From: Rhodospirillales bacterium 70-18
Lineage (GTDB): Bacteria > Pseudomonadota > Alphaproteobacteria > Acetobacterales > Acetobacteraceae
Direction: 5' to 3'
DNA: 64,000 bases
NCBI GenBank assembly: GCA_001899585.1
Contig: MKWE01000044.1
Location: 17,383-81,382, forward strand
Shown: piece by piece, positions 16,423-24,650 of the stretch
How the letters are laid out: every line of letters begins with the position of its first letter
Position numbering within the stretch: the first letter of the stretch is position 1
Translations under genes and position numbers: made by a program
The notes under the pieces: generated by a model
Seen by the model: only the letters and a program-made list of their open reading frames with translations
What the model was told of the DNA's origin: nothing
Database searches by the model: none

Positions 16423-17268
16423 GTCCTGTGGACACTTATCGTAGCCAGAGGATGATGGCGGCGAGTGTGACGACGGCGAGGTAGTTTCTCGCGGTTTTCT
16501 CGAACCTGGTTGCGACGCGACGGAACTGTTTGAGCTTGCTGAAACAACACTCGATGAGGTGGCGCTGAGCGTAGAGGTGTTTGTCGAGCGGGTATTTTCG
16601 GGCGCGGGATGGGTTGTTAGGGATGACGGCCACGGCACCCTTGGCTGCGATCGCTTTGCGCAGAGGATCGGCGTCGTAGGCGCATCGGCCATGACGACCT
16701 CGGCGGGCAGGCCGTCGATCAAGGCGTAGGCCTGCGGGCAGTCGCCACGCTGGCCGCCGGTCAGGGCGAAGCGCACGGGCATGCCCAGGCCTCGCACGGC
16801 CAGGTGGATCTTGGTGCTCGGGCCGCCGAGGGAGCGACCGAGGGCCTGATCTTCAGACCCCCCTTTTTAGCGCCGGCGGCGTGCTGGTGGGCGCGGATGA
16901 TGGTGCTGTCGACGATCAAGTATTCAAAGTCGGGATCATCCGACATCGCCTCGAAGATGCGCCGCCACACGCCCTTGTGGCTCCAGCGGCTGAACCGGCG
17001 GAAGACGCTGTTCCATTCGCCAAAGACTTCCGGAAGATCGCGCCACGGCGTGCCCGTTCGCACGATCCGCAGCACTCCCTCGACAAACATACGGTTGTCC
17101 CGGCCGGTCGAGCCTTTCTGGTCAGGCCGCCCGATGATCAACGGCGCCATCCGCTCCCAAGCCACACCGCTCAGCACCAAACGATCCAGAACACACACGG
17201 CCACCTTCCGAAAGGCAGCCTTGAATCACAACGCGACCGGTTCGGGACTCCCAAGAGTCCACAGGACC
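16422..17268 (-). mobile_element. IS5-family (IS427-like) insertion sequence, decayed
   Basis: Terminal inverted repeats GGTCCTGTGGAC (16422-16433) and GTCCACAGGACC (17257-17268) bound an element of about 845 bp. CTAG occurs at both junctions (16419-16422 and 17268-17271), so the target duplication is either CTAG or the inner TA. It carries one two-frame DDE transposase on the minus strand. Size, ends and the A5G6 slippery site fit the IS427 subgroup of IS5. It interrupts the space between a palindromic repeat and a short minus-strand reading frame. Confidence 0.8.
16436..17204 (-). pseudogene. IS5-family transposase with programmed frameshift site and an inactivating deletion
   Basis: The first frame (17204 down to about 16860) starts MAVCVLDRLVLSG and includes TPWRDLPEVFGEWNSVFRR and the first DDE Asp in LIVDSTIIRAHQH. 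At AAAAAGGGGGG (plus-strand complement at 16856-16866) a -1 shift, as in IS427 relatives, continues into KKGGSEDQALGRS and STKIHLAVRGLGMPVRF and reaches VVMAD, the second Asp. Near 16680-16690 one base is missing relative to the expected ADRAYDADPLRK; the rest of the DDE domain (YDADPLRKAIAAKG, then HLIECCFSKLKQFRR with the catalytic Glu) is in another frame down to the stop at 16436. The second break is not at a slippery site, so the transposase is probably dead. Confidence 0.75.
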
Positions 17269-17404
17269 TAGCGCGGATCGCGTGCGCCGCTCGGCACGCA
17301 ATCCGTGGGTAGTGCAGGAATATCGCCAGGAAGTGCCAGGCCGAGAAGAACCCGGTCGACGCCGTGAACACCACGATCGAAAGCCCCCACCTGTTGTCGG
17401 TCAT
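17268..17404 (-). pseudogene. 5' part of a small membrane-protein gene cut by the IS element
   Basis: ATG at 17404 is preceded by GGAGG at 7 nt. The frame encodes MTDNRWGLSIVVFTASTGFF and a further hydrophobic stretch, one predicted membrane helix, before running through a palindrome (17274-17305) into the IS right end. Good start signals and hydrophobicity suggest a real gene start, but the product is not recognised and the original 3' end is lost or never existed. Confidence 0.3.
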
Positions 17405-17514
17405 CGGCAGTCCTCCATGCATAGCTGCTAAATGGAGGTTGCCGGCCCCGTGCACAGCGTCGGAATCTACCCACGGGAGAGCGCGGCGGGGCCGGGGGTC
17501 GGGAAGAAAGCGGG

Positions 17515-17590
17515 TAAGTTTTTTGGGCTCGTATTTTCAAAAAAGAACGGACCTTCTTTGTTTGAAAACAAAGAAGCAAAAAAACTTTAT
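17515..17590. repeat. AT-rich compound palindrome, copy 1
   Basis: A 76-bp AT-rich block in a GC-rich genome. Outer arms TAAGTTTTTT and AAAAAACTTTA enclose two hairpins, one with CTTCTTTGTTT/AAACAAAGAAG arms and one with TTTTC-AAAAAAGAAC (left arm partly decayed in this copy). The TAA stop of the MmgE/PrpD gene (17587-17589) lies inside the outer arm. Copies 2 and 3 are at 23172 and 29001. Probable intrinsic terminator; see findings. Confidence 0.85.
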
Positions 17591-18951
17591 CCGTTTGGGC
17601 CTGCCAGCAATGCCGATAGCTCTGCGACTGTCTCCGCCTTTGCCAGATCCAGGATCGCCGCGCGCAGCCGCGCGGTGTGGTCCGCATCCAGCATGCCCCG
17701 GCAATTCTCGCGGAACTTGTCGGCCAGCTCGGTCTCGGACAGCGGCGCGCCGGGGTCGCCCTTGGGCAGCATCACCGTCTCCTGGAACACCTCGCCGCTG
17801 TCGAGCGTGATGGTCACGCGCGCCGGGAAGTTGGCCGGATACAGCCGGTCCAGCGCCGGATCGGCGATCACCTCGGTGCGCGCCAGCACCTGGCGCACCA
17901 GCTTGTCGGCGATGCGGGCGGGGGCGAACTGCGCCTGGGTCAGCGCCCCGTCCACCGCGGCCACCGCGATGCAGTAAGGCACCGAGACCCGGGCGGCCAT
18001 CACCGAGCCCACCTCCTTGCTGGAAAAATGCGTGGTGACCGTGGTGTAGGTCTCGTTGGTGATGCGCGCGATCCGCGCGGGGTCGATCGCATGCCGCCGC
18101 ACGAGCGCCAGCGTCGCCTGGATCGGCGAGTGGCTGGCCAGGATGGAGGGGAAGAATTTGAAACCGTTTTGCAGGATTTCCCATTCGCTCCCCAGCCCGG
18201 CCACCAGCGCCTCGGGCTTCGGCTCCAGCGAGAAGGCGGCGAGGTAGCCCTTCGGATGCTCCAATATGCCTGGCGGGCTGGTGGCGCCCAGTTGCGCCAG
18301 TTGCGCCGACAGCACCCCGTTCAGCGCCGCCTTGCCGGGATGGATGCTCTTGGTCATGTCGCCGGACTCGAAAAACGTGTTCAGCCCCGCCGCCTGGGTG
18401 CCGGCCAGCCCCAGCGCGCGCCGCGTGCCCGCCGCGTCCAGCGCCAGCGCCTTGGCCGCCGTCGCCGCCGCGCCGAAGGTGCCGTTGGTCGCCGTGGAGT
18501 GCCAGAACCGGTAATGCGTTGGCATCACCGCCATGCCGACCCGTACCGTCACCTCGTAGCCCGCCACCAGCGCCAGCAGCATCGCCCGCCCCGACAGCCC
18601 GTGCGCCTGCGCCAGCGCCAGCGCGGTGGGCACCACCACGGAGCCGACATGCAGCAGCGCCCGCTTATGGGTGTCGTCGTTGTCGGCCGCGTTCACCAGG
18701 ATGCCGTTGGCCAGCGCCGCGAAGGCGGGAGCGGCGGCGCACGCCGTGCCGATCACGCCGGCGCCGGGGGAGGCGGGATAGAGCCGGGCGATCTCGTGCG
18801 CCAGCCGTGCCTTGTCAGGGTCTTCCGTCCAGGCGGCGACGGCGCAGCCGACCGCGTCCAGCACCACCAGGCAGGCCTGGCGCGCCACCGCCGGCGGCAG
18901 GTCCTCCCAGCGCAGCCCGGCGGTGAAATCGGCCAATGCCTTGGTGGTCAT
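17587..18951 (-). CDS. MmgE/PrpD family protein (2-methylcitrate dehydratase-like)
   Basis: Start at 18951 (MTTKALADFTAGLRWEDLP) gives 454 residues, the normal family length. Family features include the helical N-terminal domain (QACLVVLDAVGCAVAA, near residue 25-40), NADNDDTHKRALLHVGS near 100 (the family DxDD region, here NAADNDDTH), and the second domain with KFFPSILASHSPIQATL near 270. PrpD-type enzymes dehydrate 2-methylcitrate in propionate degradation, but no prpB/prpC lies near, and many members have other or unknown substrates. The stop codon is part of the AT-rich palindrome copy 1. It is monocistronic by spacing, with aspS upstream on the same strand. Confidence 0.85.
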   Translation of the reverse strand: MTTKALADFTAGLRWEDLPPAVARQACLVVLDAVGCAVAAWTEDPDKARLAHEIARLYPASPGAGVIGTACAAAPAFAALANGILVNAADNDDTHKRALLHVGSVVVPTALALAQAHGLSGRAMLLALVAGYEVTVRVGMAVMPTHYRFWHSTATNGTFGAAATAAKALALDAAGTRRALGLAGTQAAGLNTFFESGDMTKSIHPGKAALNGVLSAQLAQLGATSPPGILEHPKGYLAAFSLEPKPEALVAGLGSEWEILQNGFKFFPSILASHSPIQATLALVRRHAIDPARIARITNETYTTVTTHFSSKEVGSVMAARVSVPYCIAVAAVDGALTQAQFAPARIADKLVRQVLARTEVIADPALDRLYPANFPARVTITLDSGEVFQETVMLPKGDPGAPLSETELADKFRENCRGMLDADHTARLRAAILDLAKAETVAELSALLAGPNG

Positions 18952-19043
18952 CGCGCGTTCGCTCCCGTGCCGGCGTCTGCCCGGCACGATATCCGCGCCC
19001 CGCCGGGCCGGCCATCCCCCGCCCGGGCGGGGCCGCCCCCGCC

Positions 19044-20831
19044 TCAGTCCTTCTTGACCTTCGGCGCCAGGTCCAGCTTCAGCGACAGCTCCTTAAGCCG
19101 CGCCGACGGCACCTCGGCCGGGGCACCCATCATCAAATCCTCGCCCTGTTGGTTTAGCGGGAACAGGATCACCTCGCGGATGTTCGGCTCATCGGCCAGC
19201 AGCATCACGATGCGGTCGATCCCCGGCGCCGAGCCGCCATGCGGCGGCGCGCCGTAGCGGAAGGCGTTCAGCATGCCGCCGAACCGCGCCTCCACCTCGG
19301 ACTCCGGATAGCCGGCGATCTCGAAGGCCCGGATCATGATGTCCGGGCGATGGTTGCGGATCGCGCCCGACGACAATTCGATGCCGTTGCACACGATGTC
19401 GTATTGGAACGCCTTGATGGTCAGCGGGTCCTGGGTGTTCAGCGCCTCCATCCCGCCCTGCGGCATGCTGAACGGGTTGTGGCTGAAATCCACCTGCCCG
19501 GTTTCCTCGTTCAGCTCGTACATCGGGAAATCGGTGATCCAGCAGAAGCGGAACTCGCCCTCCGCGATCAGCCCCAGCTCCTGGCCCAGCCTGGTGCGCA
19601 CCTGGCCGGCGAATTTCGGCGCCTCGTCCGGCTTGCCGGCGGCGAAGAACACCGCGTCGCCGGGGTTCAGCCCGCATGCCACCCGGATCGCCTCGGCCCG
19701 CTCGGCCTCCAGGTTGCGCGCGATCGGCCCCTTCGGCCCCTCGGCCTCGAACTGGATATAGCCCAGCCCGCCGGCGCCCTGCTCGCGCGCCCACTCGTTC
19801 AGCTTGTCGAAGAAGCTGCGTGGGTTGCTGGCCGCGCCCGGAGCGGGGATGGCGCGCACGATGCCGCCACCGGCCGCGATCTTGGCGAACAGCCCGAAGC
19901 CGGAGCCGGCGAACTGCGCCGTCACGTCGGCGATGCGGATCGGGTTGCGCAGATCGGGCTTGTCGGAGCCGAATTCCAGCATCGAGCGGTCATAGGGGAT
20001 GCGCGGGAAGGGCGGCCTGGTCACCGCCCGCCCGCCCGCGAACTCCTCGAACACGCCGGCGATCACCGGCTCGATCGTGTTGAACACGTCCTCCTGGGTG
20101 ACGAAGCTCATCTCGAAATCGAGCTGGTAGAACTCGCCCGGCGAGCGGTCCGCCCGGCTGGCCTCGTCGCGGAAGCACGGCGCGATCTGGAAATAGCGGT
20201 CGAACCCCGCGACCATGGCGAGCTGCTTGAACTGCTGCGGCGCCTGCGGCAGCGCGTAGAACTTGCCCGGATGGGTACGCGACGGCACCAGGAAGTCGCG
20301 CGCCCCCTCGGGGCTGGAGGCGGTCAGGATCGGCGTCTGGAACTCGGTGAAGCCGGACTCGATCATCCGCCGGCGGATCGAGGCGATGACCCCGGCCCGC
20401 AGCATGATGTTGCGGTGCATCTTCTCGCGCCGCAGGTCGATGAAGCGGTATTTCAGCCGCAATTCGTCGGGGTATTTCTCGTCGCCCGCCACCTGCAGCG
20501 GCAGCACGTCGGCGGTGGACTGCACCACCACCTCGGCGGCCCGCAGCTCGACCGCCCCGGTCGGCAGGCGCGGGTTCACGGTGGCGGCGTCGCGCAGCAC
20601 CACCTCGCCGGTCACCGTCACCACGCTTTCCGGCCGCAGCCGCTCGGCCGCCTCGAACGCGGCGCTGCCGGCGGCGAACACGCATTGCGTCAGCCCGTAA
20701 TGGTCGCGCAGGTCGATGAACAGCAGCCCGCCATGGTCGCGCTTGCTGTGCACCCAGCCGGAAAGGCGGGCGGTCTGGCCGGCGTCGCTGGCGCGCAGGG
20801 CGCCCGCGGTATGGGTGCGGTAGGCGTGCAT
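19044..20831 (-). CDS. aspS: Aspartyl-tRNA synthetase
   Basis: The start at 20831 ([20 protein letters not shown]) gives 595 residues, as expected for bacterial-type AspRS. The OB-fold anticodon-binding domain occupies about residues 1-105 ([20 protein letters not shown]); class II motif 2 is seen as [17 protein letters not shown] near 210, and motif 3 as [14 protein letters not shown] near 535. The bacterial GAD insertion lies between. It charges tRNA-Asp; many alphaproteobacterial AspRS are non-discriminating and also charge tRNA-Asn, which cannot be decided here. The next gene on the strand is corA-like, 120 nt upstream. Confidence 0.96.
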   Translation of the reverse strand: MHAYRTHTAGALRASDAGQTARLSGWVHSKRDHGGLLFIDLRDHYGLTQCVFAAGSAAFEAAERLRPESVVTVTGEVVLRDAATVNPRLPTGAVELRAAEVVVQSTADVLPLQVAGDEKYPDELRLKYRFIDLRREKMHRNIMLRAGVIASIRRRMIESGFTEFQTPILTASSPEGARDFLVPSRTHPGKFYALPQAPQQFKQLAMVAGFDRYFQIAPCFRDEASRADRSPGEFYQLDFEMSFVTQEDVFNTIEPVIAGVFEEFAGGRAVTRPPFPRIPYDRSMLEFGSDKPDLRNPIRIADVTAQFAGSGFGLFAKIAAGGGIVRAIPAPGAASNPRSFFDKLNEWAREQGAGGLGYIQFEAEGPKGPIARNLEAERAEAIRVACGLNPGDAVFFAAGKPDEAPKFAGQVRTRLGQELGLIAEGEFRFCWITDFPMYELNEETGQVDFSHNPFSMPQGGMEALNTQDPLTIKAFQYDIVCNGIELSSGAIRNHRPDIMIRAFEIAGYPESEVEARFGGMLNAFRYGAPPHGGSAPGIDRIVMLLADEPNIREVILFPLNQQGEDLMMGAPAEVPSARLKELSLKLDLAPKVKKD

Positions 20832-20953
20832 CTGACTGGTCCCGATCTGGAGGCGCGGCAGACAAGCCGCCGCCCCCCTTCGCGTCAAGCCGCCCGCATG
20901 TCAAGCCGAGCCTGCCGACACCCTGCTCCCCGCCTCCCCGCGAACCGGCCGTC

Positions 20954-21901
20954 CTACAGCCACCCCCGCACCCGGAACCACACCAGCGGCAGCACCGCGC
21001 TCAGCAGGATCAGCAACAGCGCGTAGGGATAGCCGAAATGCCAGTGCAATTCCGGCATCCCCTCGAAGTTCATGCCGTACATGCTGGCCACGAAGGTCGG
21101 CGGCACCCCCACCACGGAAACCACCGTCAGAACGCGGATGATGTTGTTCTGCTCGATGCTGATATAGCCCAGCGTTGCATCCAGCAGGAACTGCACCTTG
21201 TTGGCCAGATGCGCGTCATAGTCGGTCAGAGACTGGATGTCCGCCCGCAGGGTCTTGAAGCGCGGCCGCAGCTCGGCCGGTATCCAGTCCTTGGCCGCCA
21301 CCTGCACGAACGGCAGCATCCGCCCCAGCCCCAGCAGCGTATCGCGCATCTTGGAGATCAGGTCGCCGGCATGCCCCACGCTGCGCAGCACCGCGCGCAG
21401 CTCCGCATCCGCCCGGCGCGGCGGCGGCGCCCCCTTGGCGCCATGGCGGAAGATGCGGTGCGAGGCGCGGTCCAGCCCCTCGCCCTCGCGCTCCAGCACG
21501 TCGGCCAGCCGGTCGATCAGCGTCTCGCACAGCCCGACGAACACCTCCATGCTGCCGCCGGCCCGCCGCTCCCCGGCCTGGCAGCGCGCGGCGAAGCTGT
21601 CGAATGCCACCATCTCGTCGAACCGCACGCTCAGCAGCCGCTCGCGCGACAGCACGAAGCCCACCGGCGTCACCCGCGTCTCGCCGTCGTCGTCGCGCTT
21701 GGCGGCGGGGTAGGTGAGGTACAGCGCGCCACCGCGCTCGGCCAGCCGGCTGGAACTCTCGATCTCCAGCAACTCGGCGCGCGCCGGCACGTGCAGGCCG
21801 GTCGCCGCCTCCACCCGCGCCACCTCGCCGGCGTCGGGGCGCAGCAGATCGAGCCATACGGCGGTGTCCGGCGTGGCGGTGCCGGGAAAGACGGACAGCA
21901 T
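20954..21901 (-). CDS. CorA-family divalent metal transporter
   Basis: The 315-residue product has the CorA plan: a large cytoplasmic N-terminal domain rich in charged helices, then two C-terminal membrane helices. The signature YGMNFEGMPELHWHFGYP near residues 272-289 contains the GMN selectivity motif between the helices, and the C-terminal WFRVRGWL is a positive cytosolic tail. It forms pentameric Mg2+ (or Co2+/Ni2+) channels in the inner membrane. It is divergent from rnd with a 92-nt shared upstream region. Whether it is Mg or another metal cannot be decided. Confidence 0.92.
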   Translation of the reverse strand: MLSVFPGTATPDTAVWLDLLRPDAGEVARVEAATGLHVPARAELLEIESSSRLAERGGALYLTYPAAKRDDDGETRVTPVGFVLSRERLLSVRFDEMVAFDSFAARCQAGERRAGGSMEVFVGLCETLIDRLADVLEREGEGLDRASHRIFRHGAKGAPPPRRADAELRAVLRSVGHAGDLISKMRDTLLGLGRMLPFVQVAAKDWIPAELRPRFKTLRADIQSLTDYDAHLANKVQFLLDATLGYISIEQNNIIRVLTVVSVVGVPPTFVASMYGMNFEGMPELHWHFGYPYALLLILLSAVLPLVWFRVRGWL

Positions 21902-21993
21902 GCGGCATTGCTCCTGGCGGTCGCGTGGTCGGCGGGGCGGCTCGGCGCGGCGGTGGCTTCCGGCGCCGGCATCCTGCGTGTATTAGCTGTAAC

Positions 21994-23175
21994 ATGCCAC
22001 GCCAGAACCGGGTCGAATTCCCGCCCCCCGCCCTGATCACCACCACCGAGGCCCTGGACACGCTGTGCACCCGCCTGCGCGCCGAACGCTTCGTGACCGT
22101 CGACACCGAATTCATGCGCGAGCGGACCTATTGGCCCGAACTCTGCGTGGTGCAGCTCGCGTCGGACACCGATGTGGCGGTGGTCGACGCGCTGGCCCCG
22201 GGGCTGGACCTGGCGCCGCTCGGCGCCCTGCTCGCCGACCAGGCGGTGGTGAAGGTGTTCCACGCCGCCCGGCAGGACATCGAAATCTTCGTGCAGCTGT
22301 TCGATGACGTTCCGAAACCGCTTTTCGACACCCAGATCGCCGCCATGGTGGCCGGCTTCGGCGACCAGGTCGGCTACGACTCGCTGGTCGCGGCCACCAC
22401 CGGCGGGCACATCGACAAGTCGCACCGCTTCAGCGACTGGACGGTCCGCCCGCTGTCGCCGGCCCAGGTGACCTACGCCGCCGCCGACGTGACCCATCTG
22501 CGCCGGGTCTACGAAAAGCTGCGCGACCGGCTGGAAAAGGACAACCGGATGGAGTGGGTGGCCGAGGAGATGGCCATCCTGGCCGACCCCGCCACCTACC
22601 GCCCGGACCCCGAGAGCATGTGGGAGCGGTTGCGCCCGCGCACCGGCAACCGCCGCCTGCTGGGCGTGCTGCGCGCCGTGGCGGCCTGGCGGGAGCGCGA
22701 GGCCCAGCGCAGCAACATCCCGCGCAGCCGCATGCTGAAGGACGAGGCGCTGCTGGAAATCGCCGCCATCGCCCCGGCCGACGCCGAGCACCTGGCCCGC
22801 GCCCGCGGCGTCACCCGCGGCTTCGCCGAGGGCCGCATGGGCGCCGGCCTGCTGGCCGCCATCGCCGAGGCCAAGGCCCTGCCCGACGCCGCCCTGCCCG
22901 AAGCCCCCGCCCACCGCGACGGCCCGCGCGCCTCGCCCGCCCTGGTGGCGCTGCTGAAGGTGCTGCTGGCCGCCAAGTGCGAACAGCACCACGTCGCCCC
23001 CAAGCTGGTCGCCAACAGCGAGGACATCGACCGCCTCGCCACCGAAGACACGCCGGACATCCAGGCCCTGCACGGCTGGCGCCACGAAGTATTCGGCGCC
23101 GACGCCCAGGCGTTGAAAGCCGGCAAGATCGCCCTCGGGGTGGACGGACGGCGGATCAAACTCATCAAGGGATAA
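21994..23175 (+). CDS. rnd: Ribonuclease D
   Basis: The 393-residue product from ATG 21994 has a DEDDy 3'-5' exonuclease domain: VDTEFMRE with Asp37 and Glu39, FHAARQDIEIF near 91, DTQIAAMV near 111 and YAAADVTHL near 163, which holds the Tyr and last Asp. HRDC-like regions follow (about residues 220-300 and the C-terminal part). RNase D trims the 3' ends of stable RNA precursors. No ribosome-binding site is obvious just upstream (TGTAAC), so the transcript may be near leaderless. The TAA stop is the first part of AT-rich palindrome copy 2. It is divergent from the CorA-type gene. Confidence 0.93.
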   Translation: MPRQNRVEFPPPALITTTEALDTLCTRLRAERFVTVDTEFMRERTYWPELCVVQLASDTDVAVVDALAPGLDLAPLGALLADQAVVKVFHAARQDIEIFVQLFDDVPKPLFDTQIAAMVAGFGDQVGYDSLVAATTGGHIDKSHRFSDWTVRPLSPAQVTYAAADVTHLRRVYEKLRDRLEKDNRMEWVAEEMAILADPATYRPDPESMWERLRPRTGNRRLLGVLRAVAAWREREAQRSNIPRSRMLKDEALLEIAAIAPADAEHLARARGVTRGFAEGRMGAGLLAAIAEAKALPDAALPEAPAHRDGPRASPALVALLKVLLAAKCEQHHVAPKLVANSEDIDRLATEDTPDIQALHGWRHEVFGADAQALKAGKIALGVDGRRIKLIKG

Positions 23176-23247
23176 AAGTTTTTTGGTTCTTTTTTTCAAA
23201 AAAGAACAGCCTTCTTTGTTTAAAAACAAAGAAGCAAAAACTTTATT
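23172..23247. repeat. AT-rich compound palindrome, copy 2
   Basis: The most regular copy. Outer arms AAAAGTTTTTT and AAAAACTTTA enclose hairpin A (GTTCTTTTTT / AAAAAAGAAC) and hairpin B (CTTCTTTGTTT / AAACAAAGAAG). The rnd stop codon TAA (23173-23175) is inside the left arm, with a T6 run straight after it. It lies between convergent rnd and a membrane/SH3-like gene and could stop transcription from both sides. Confidence 0.88.
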
Positions 23248-23262
23248 CGCTGGGCCGGGTGT

Positions 23263-23931
23263 TCAGAATATCTCCAGGTCGGTGGTGCGGACATAGCCGC
23301 TGAGGCCGCCCATCTCCACCTCCGCCCATTGCGTCATCATGTTCCACAGCACCCGGCGCACCACCAGCCTTGTGCCCGCCGGCATGGAGGTCAGGGTCGC
23401 CGCATTCGCCAGCGGCTCGCGCAACAGCGCCACCCGCGTGCCGCGCACGACGGCGATCCCGGCGGTCGGCAGCGCCGGGGCGGTGCGGCCGCCGAGGTCG
23501 GGGCCATACATCGCCACCGCGCCGCCCACCAGCACCGCCAGCACCACGCCAATCGCCAGCGCGATGCCGCGCGCCCGCTGGCTGGCGCGGCTGCGGTACA
23601 GCAGCACGCTGCGCTCGCCCTTCTCGCTCAGCAGCTCGTCGCGCTCCTCCTGGATCGAGCGCGCGGCCGCCTCCATGTTGCGCAGGTCGCGGCGCAGCTC
23701 GGCCACCAGTCGCTCCAGCCGCTCCATCTCGGCCGAGCGCCCGCGCGCCGAGACCGCCTCGGGATTGGCGCCGAACAGGAACAAATGCTTCAGGTCGCCG
23801 CCGGTCAAGCCGAGCCGGCGGGCAAGCTGCCCCACCGCGCGGCCGGCATTGTCGGCCTCGCCATCGTCGGAGGCGAGCATGGCCACCCGGCTGGCCAGCC
23901 GCTCGATATCCTCGTTCGAAAGCCTTGCCAC
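23263..23931 (-). CDS. Uncharacterised membrane-anchored coiled-coil protein with SH3-like C-terminus
   Basis: A 222-residue product: a soluble N-terminal helical part, a coiled coil at about residues 66-105 (SAEMERLERLVAELRRDL and on to LLSEKGERS), one membrane helix near 118-140 (GIALAIGVVLAVLVGGAVAM), and a C-terminal periplasmic stretch (about 150-222) with ALLREPLANAATLTSMPAGT and WAEVEMGGLSGYVRTTDLEIF, resembling a bacterial SH3 domain. Such anchors often bind peptidoglycan or envelope partners. I do not recognise the gene. It is convergent with rnd and divergent from the following membrane-protein gene. Confidence 0.7.
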   Translation of the reverse strand: MARLSNEDIERLASRVAMLASDDGEADNAGRAVGQLARRLGLTGGDLKHLFLFGANPEAVSARGRSAEMERLERLVAELRRDLRNMEAAARSIQEERDELLSEKGERSVLLYRSRASQRARGIALAIGVVLAVLVGGAVAMYGPDLGGRTAPALPTAGIAVVRGTRVALLREPLANAATLTSMPAGTRLVVRRVLWNMMTQWAEVEMGGLSGYVRTTDLEIF

Positions 23932-24074
23932 CCGCCCTGCCGCCTGTCACTCGCCACGCGCCGCCGGCGCACCCGGTGGTCATCATCGGCCAATCCGCGC
24001 CTGATGGCCACCGCCACAATAGTGATCCGCCTGCCGTTGTGCCATGCTGCCGCCCGCCGCCGCAGGAGATTGCC

Positions 24075-24518
24075 ATGAACACGCCGATGCGTCTGGCCAC
24101 CGGCTTCGTCGCCGGCTTCCTCTCGGTGCTGGCCTTCCACCAGGGCATGGCCGGCCTGCTGCACGTGCTGAACCCGCCCGGCCTGGGCGGCCCCGCGCCC
24201 TACTCGATGCGCCCGGTCCCGCCCCTCGGCGTCCCCGCCGTCATCGATGCCGCCTTCTGGGGCGGGCTCTACGGCATCCTCTACGCGGCGCTGCGCCCCC
24301 GCCTCGGCCTGCCCGGCTGGCTGTGCGGCCTGCTGCTGGGGCTGCTGGCGGTGGCGGTGCTGGTGCTGGTGGTGGCGCCGCTGAAGCATTTCCACCCGCT
24401 GGCCGCCTGGGGCGCCGCCACCTGGGTGCGCATCCTGCTCATCCACCTCAGCTGGGGCCTCGGCGTCGCCCTGCTGTTCGCCCTGCTCACCGGCATCCGC
24501 CCGCTGCGGACCGCCTGA
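24075..24518 (+). CDS. Uncharacterised four-helix membrane protein
   Basis: ATG 24075 follows CAGGAG at a good distance. The 147-residue product contains four hydrophobic segments with short loops, starting MRLATGFVAGFLSVLAFHQG; conserved-looking features are HQGMAGLLHVLNPPG and PAVIDAAFWGGLYGILYA. It resembles small alphaproteobacterial inner-membrane proteins of unknown role, and I assign no function. It is convergent with the ThDP enzyme gene, with a large hairpin between them. Confidence 0.65.
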   Translation: MNTPMRLATGFVAGFLSVLAFHQGMAGLLHVLNPPGLGGPAPYSMRPVPPLGVPAVIDAAFWGGLYGILYAALRPRLGLPGWLCGLLLGLLAVAVLVLVVAPLKHFHPLAAWGAATWVRILLIHLSWGLGVALLFALLTGIRPLRTA

Positions 24519-24561
24519 CCGCGCACGGCGGACAAGGAAGACAAGAAAGACATCCCACAGA

Positions 24562-24628
24562 GAGGCGAAGAGACGGTGAGAAGAAAGCCAGGTCATTCCG
24601 GCCTTGCTTCTCCCCGCCTCCCCGCCTC
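24562..24628. terminator. Long imperfect hairpin between convergent genes, copy of a short dispersed element
   Basis: Arms 24562-24583 and 24607-24628 can pair at 18 of 22 positions around a smaller AAGCC-type inner stem. It sits between convergent genes (24518 and 24651) and likely ends both transcripts. A 16-nt core GCGAAGAGACGGTGAG (24565-24580) recurs at 62237-62252 after the pseudouridine synthase gene. Confidence 0.5.
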
Positions 24629-24650
24629 CATGTGGATCTTCGTCGCTTCG

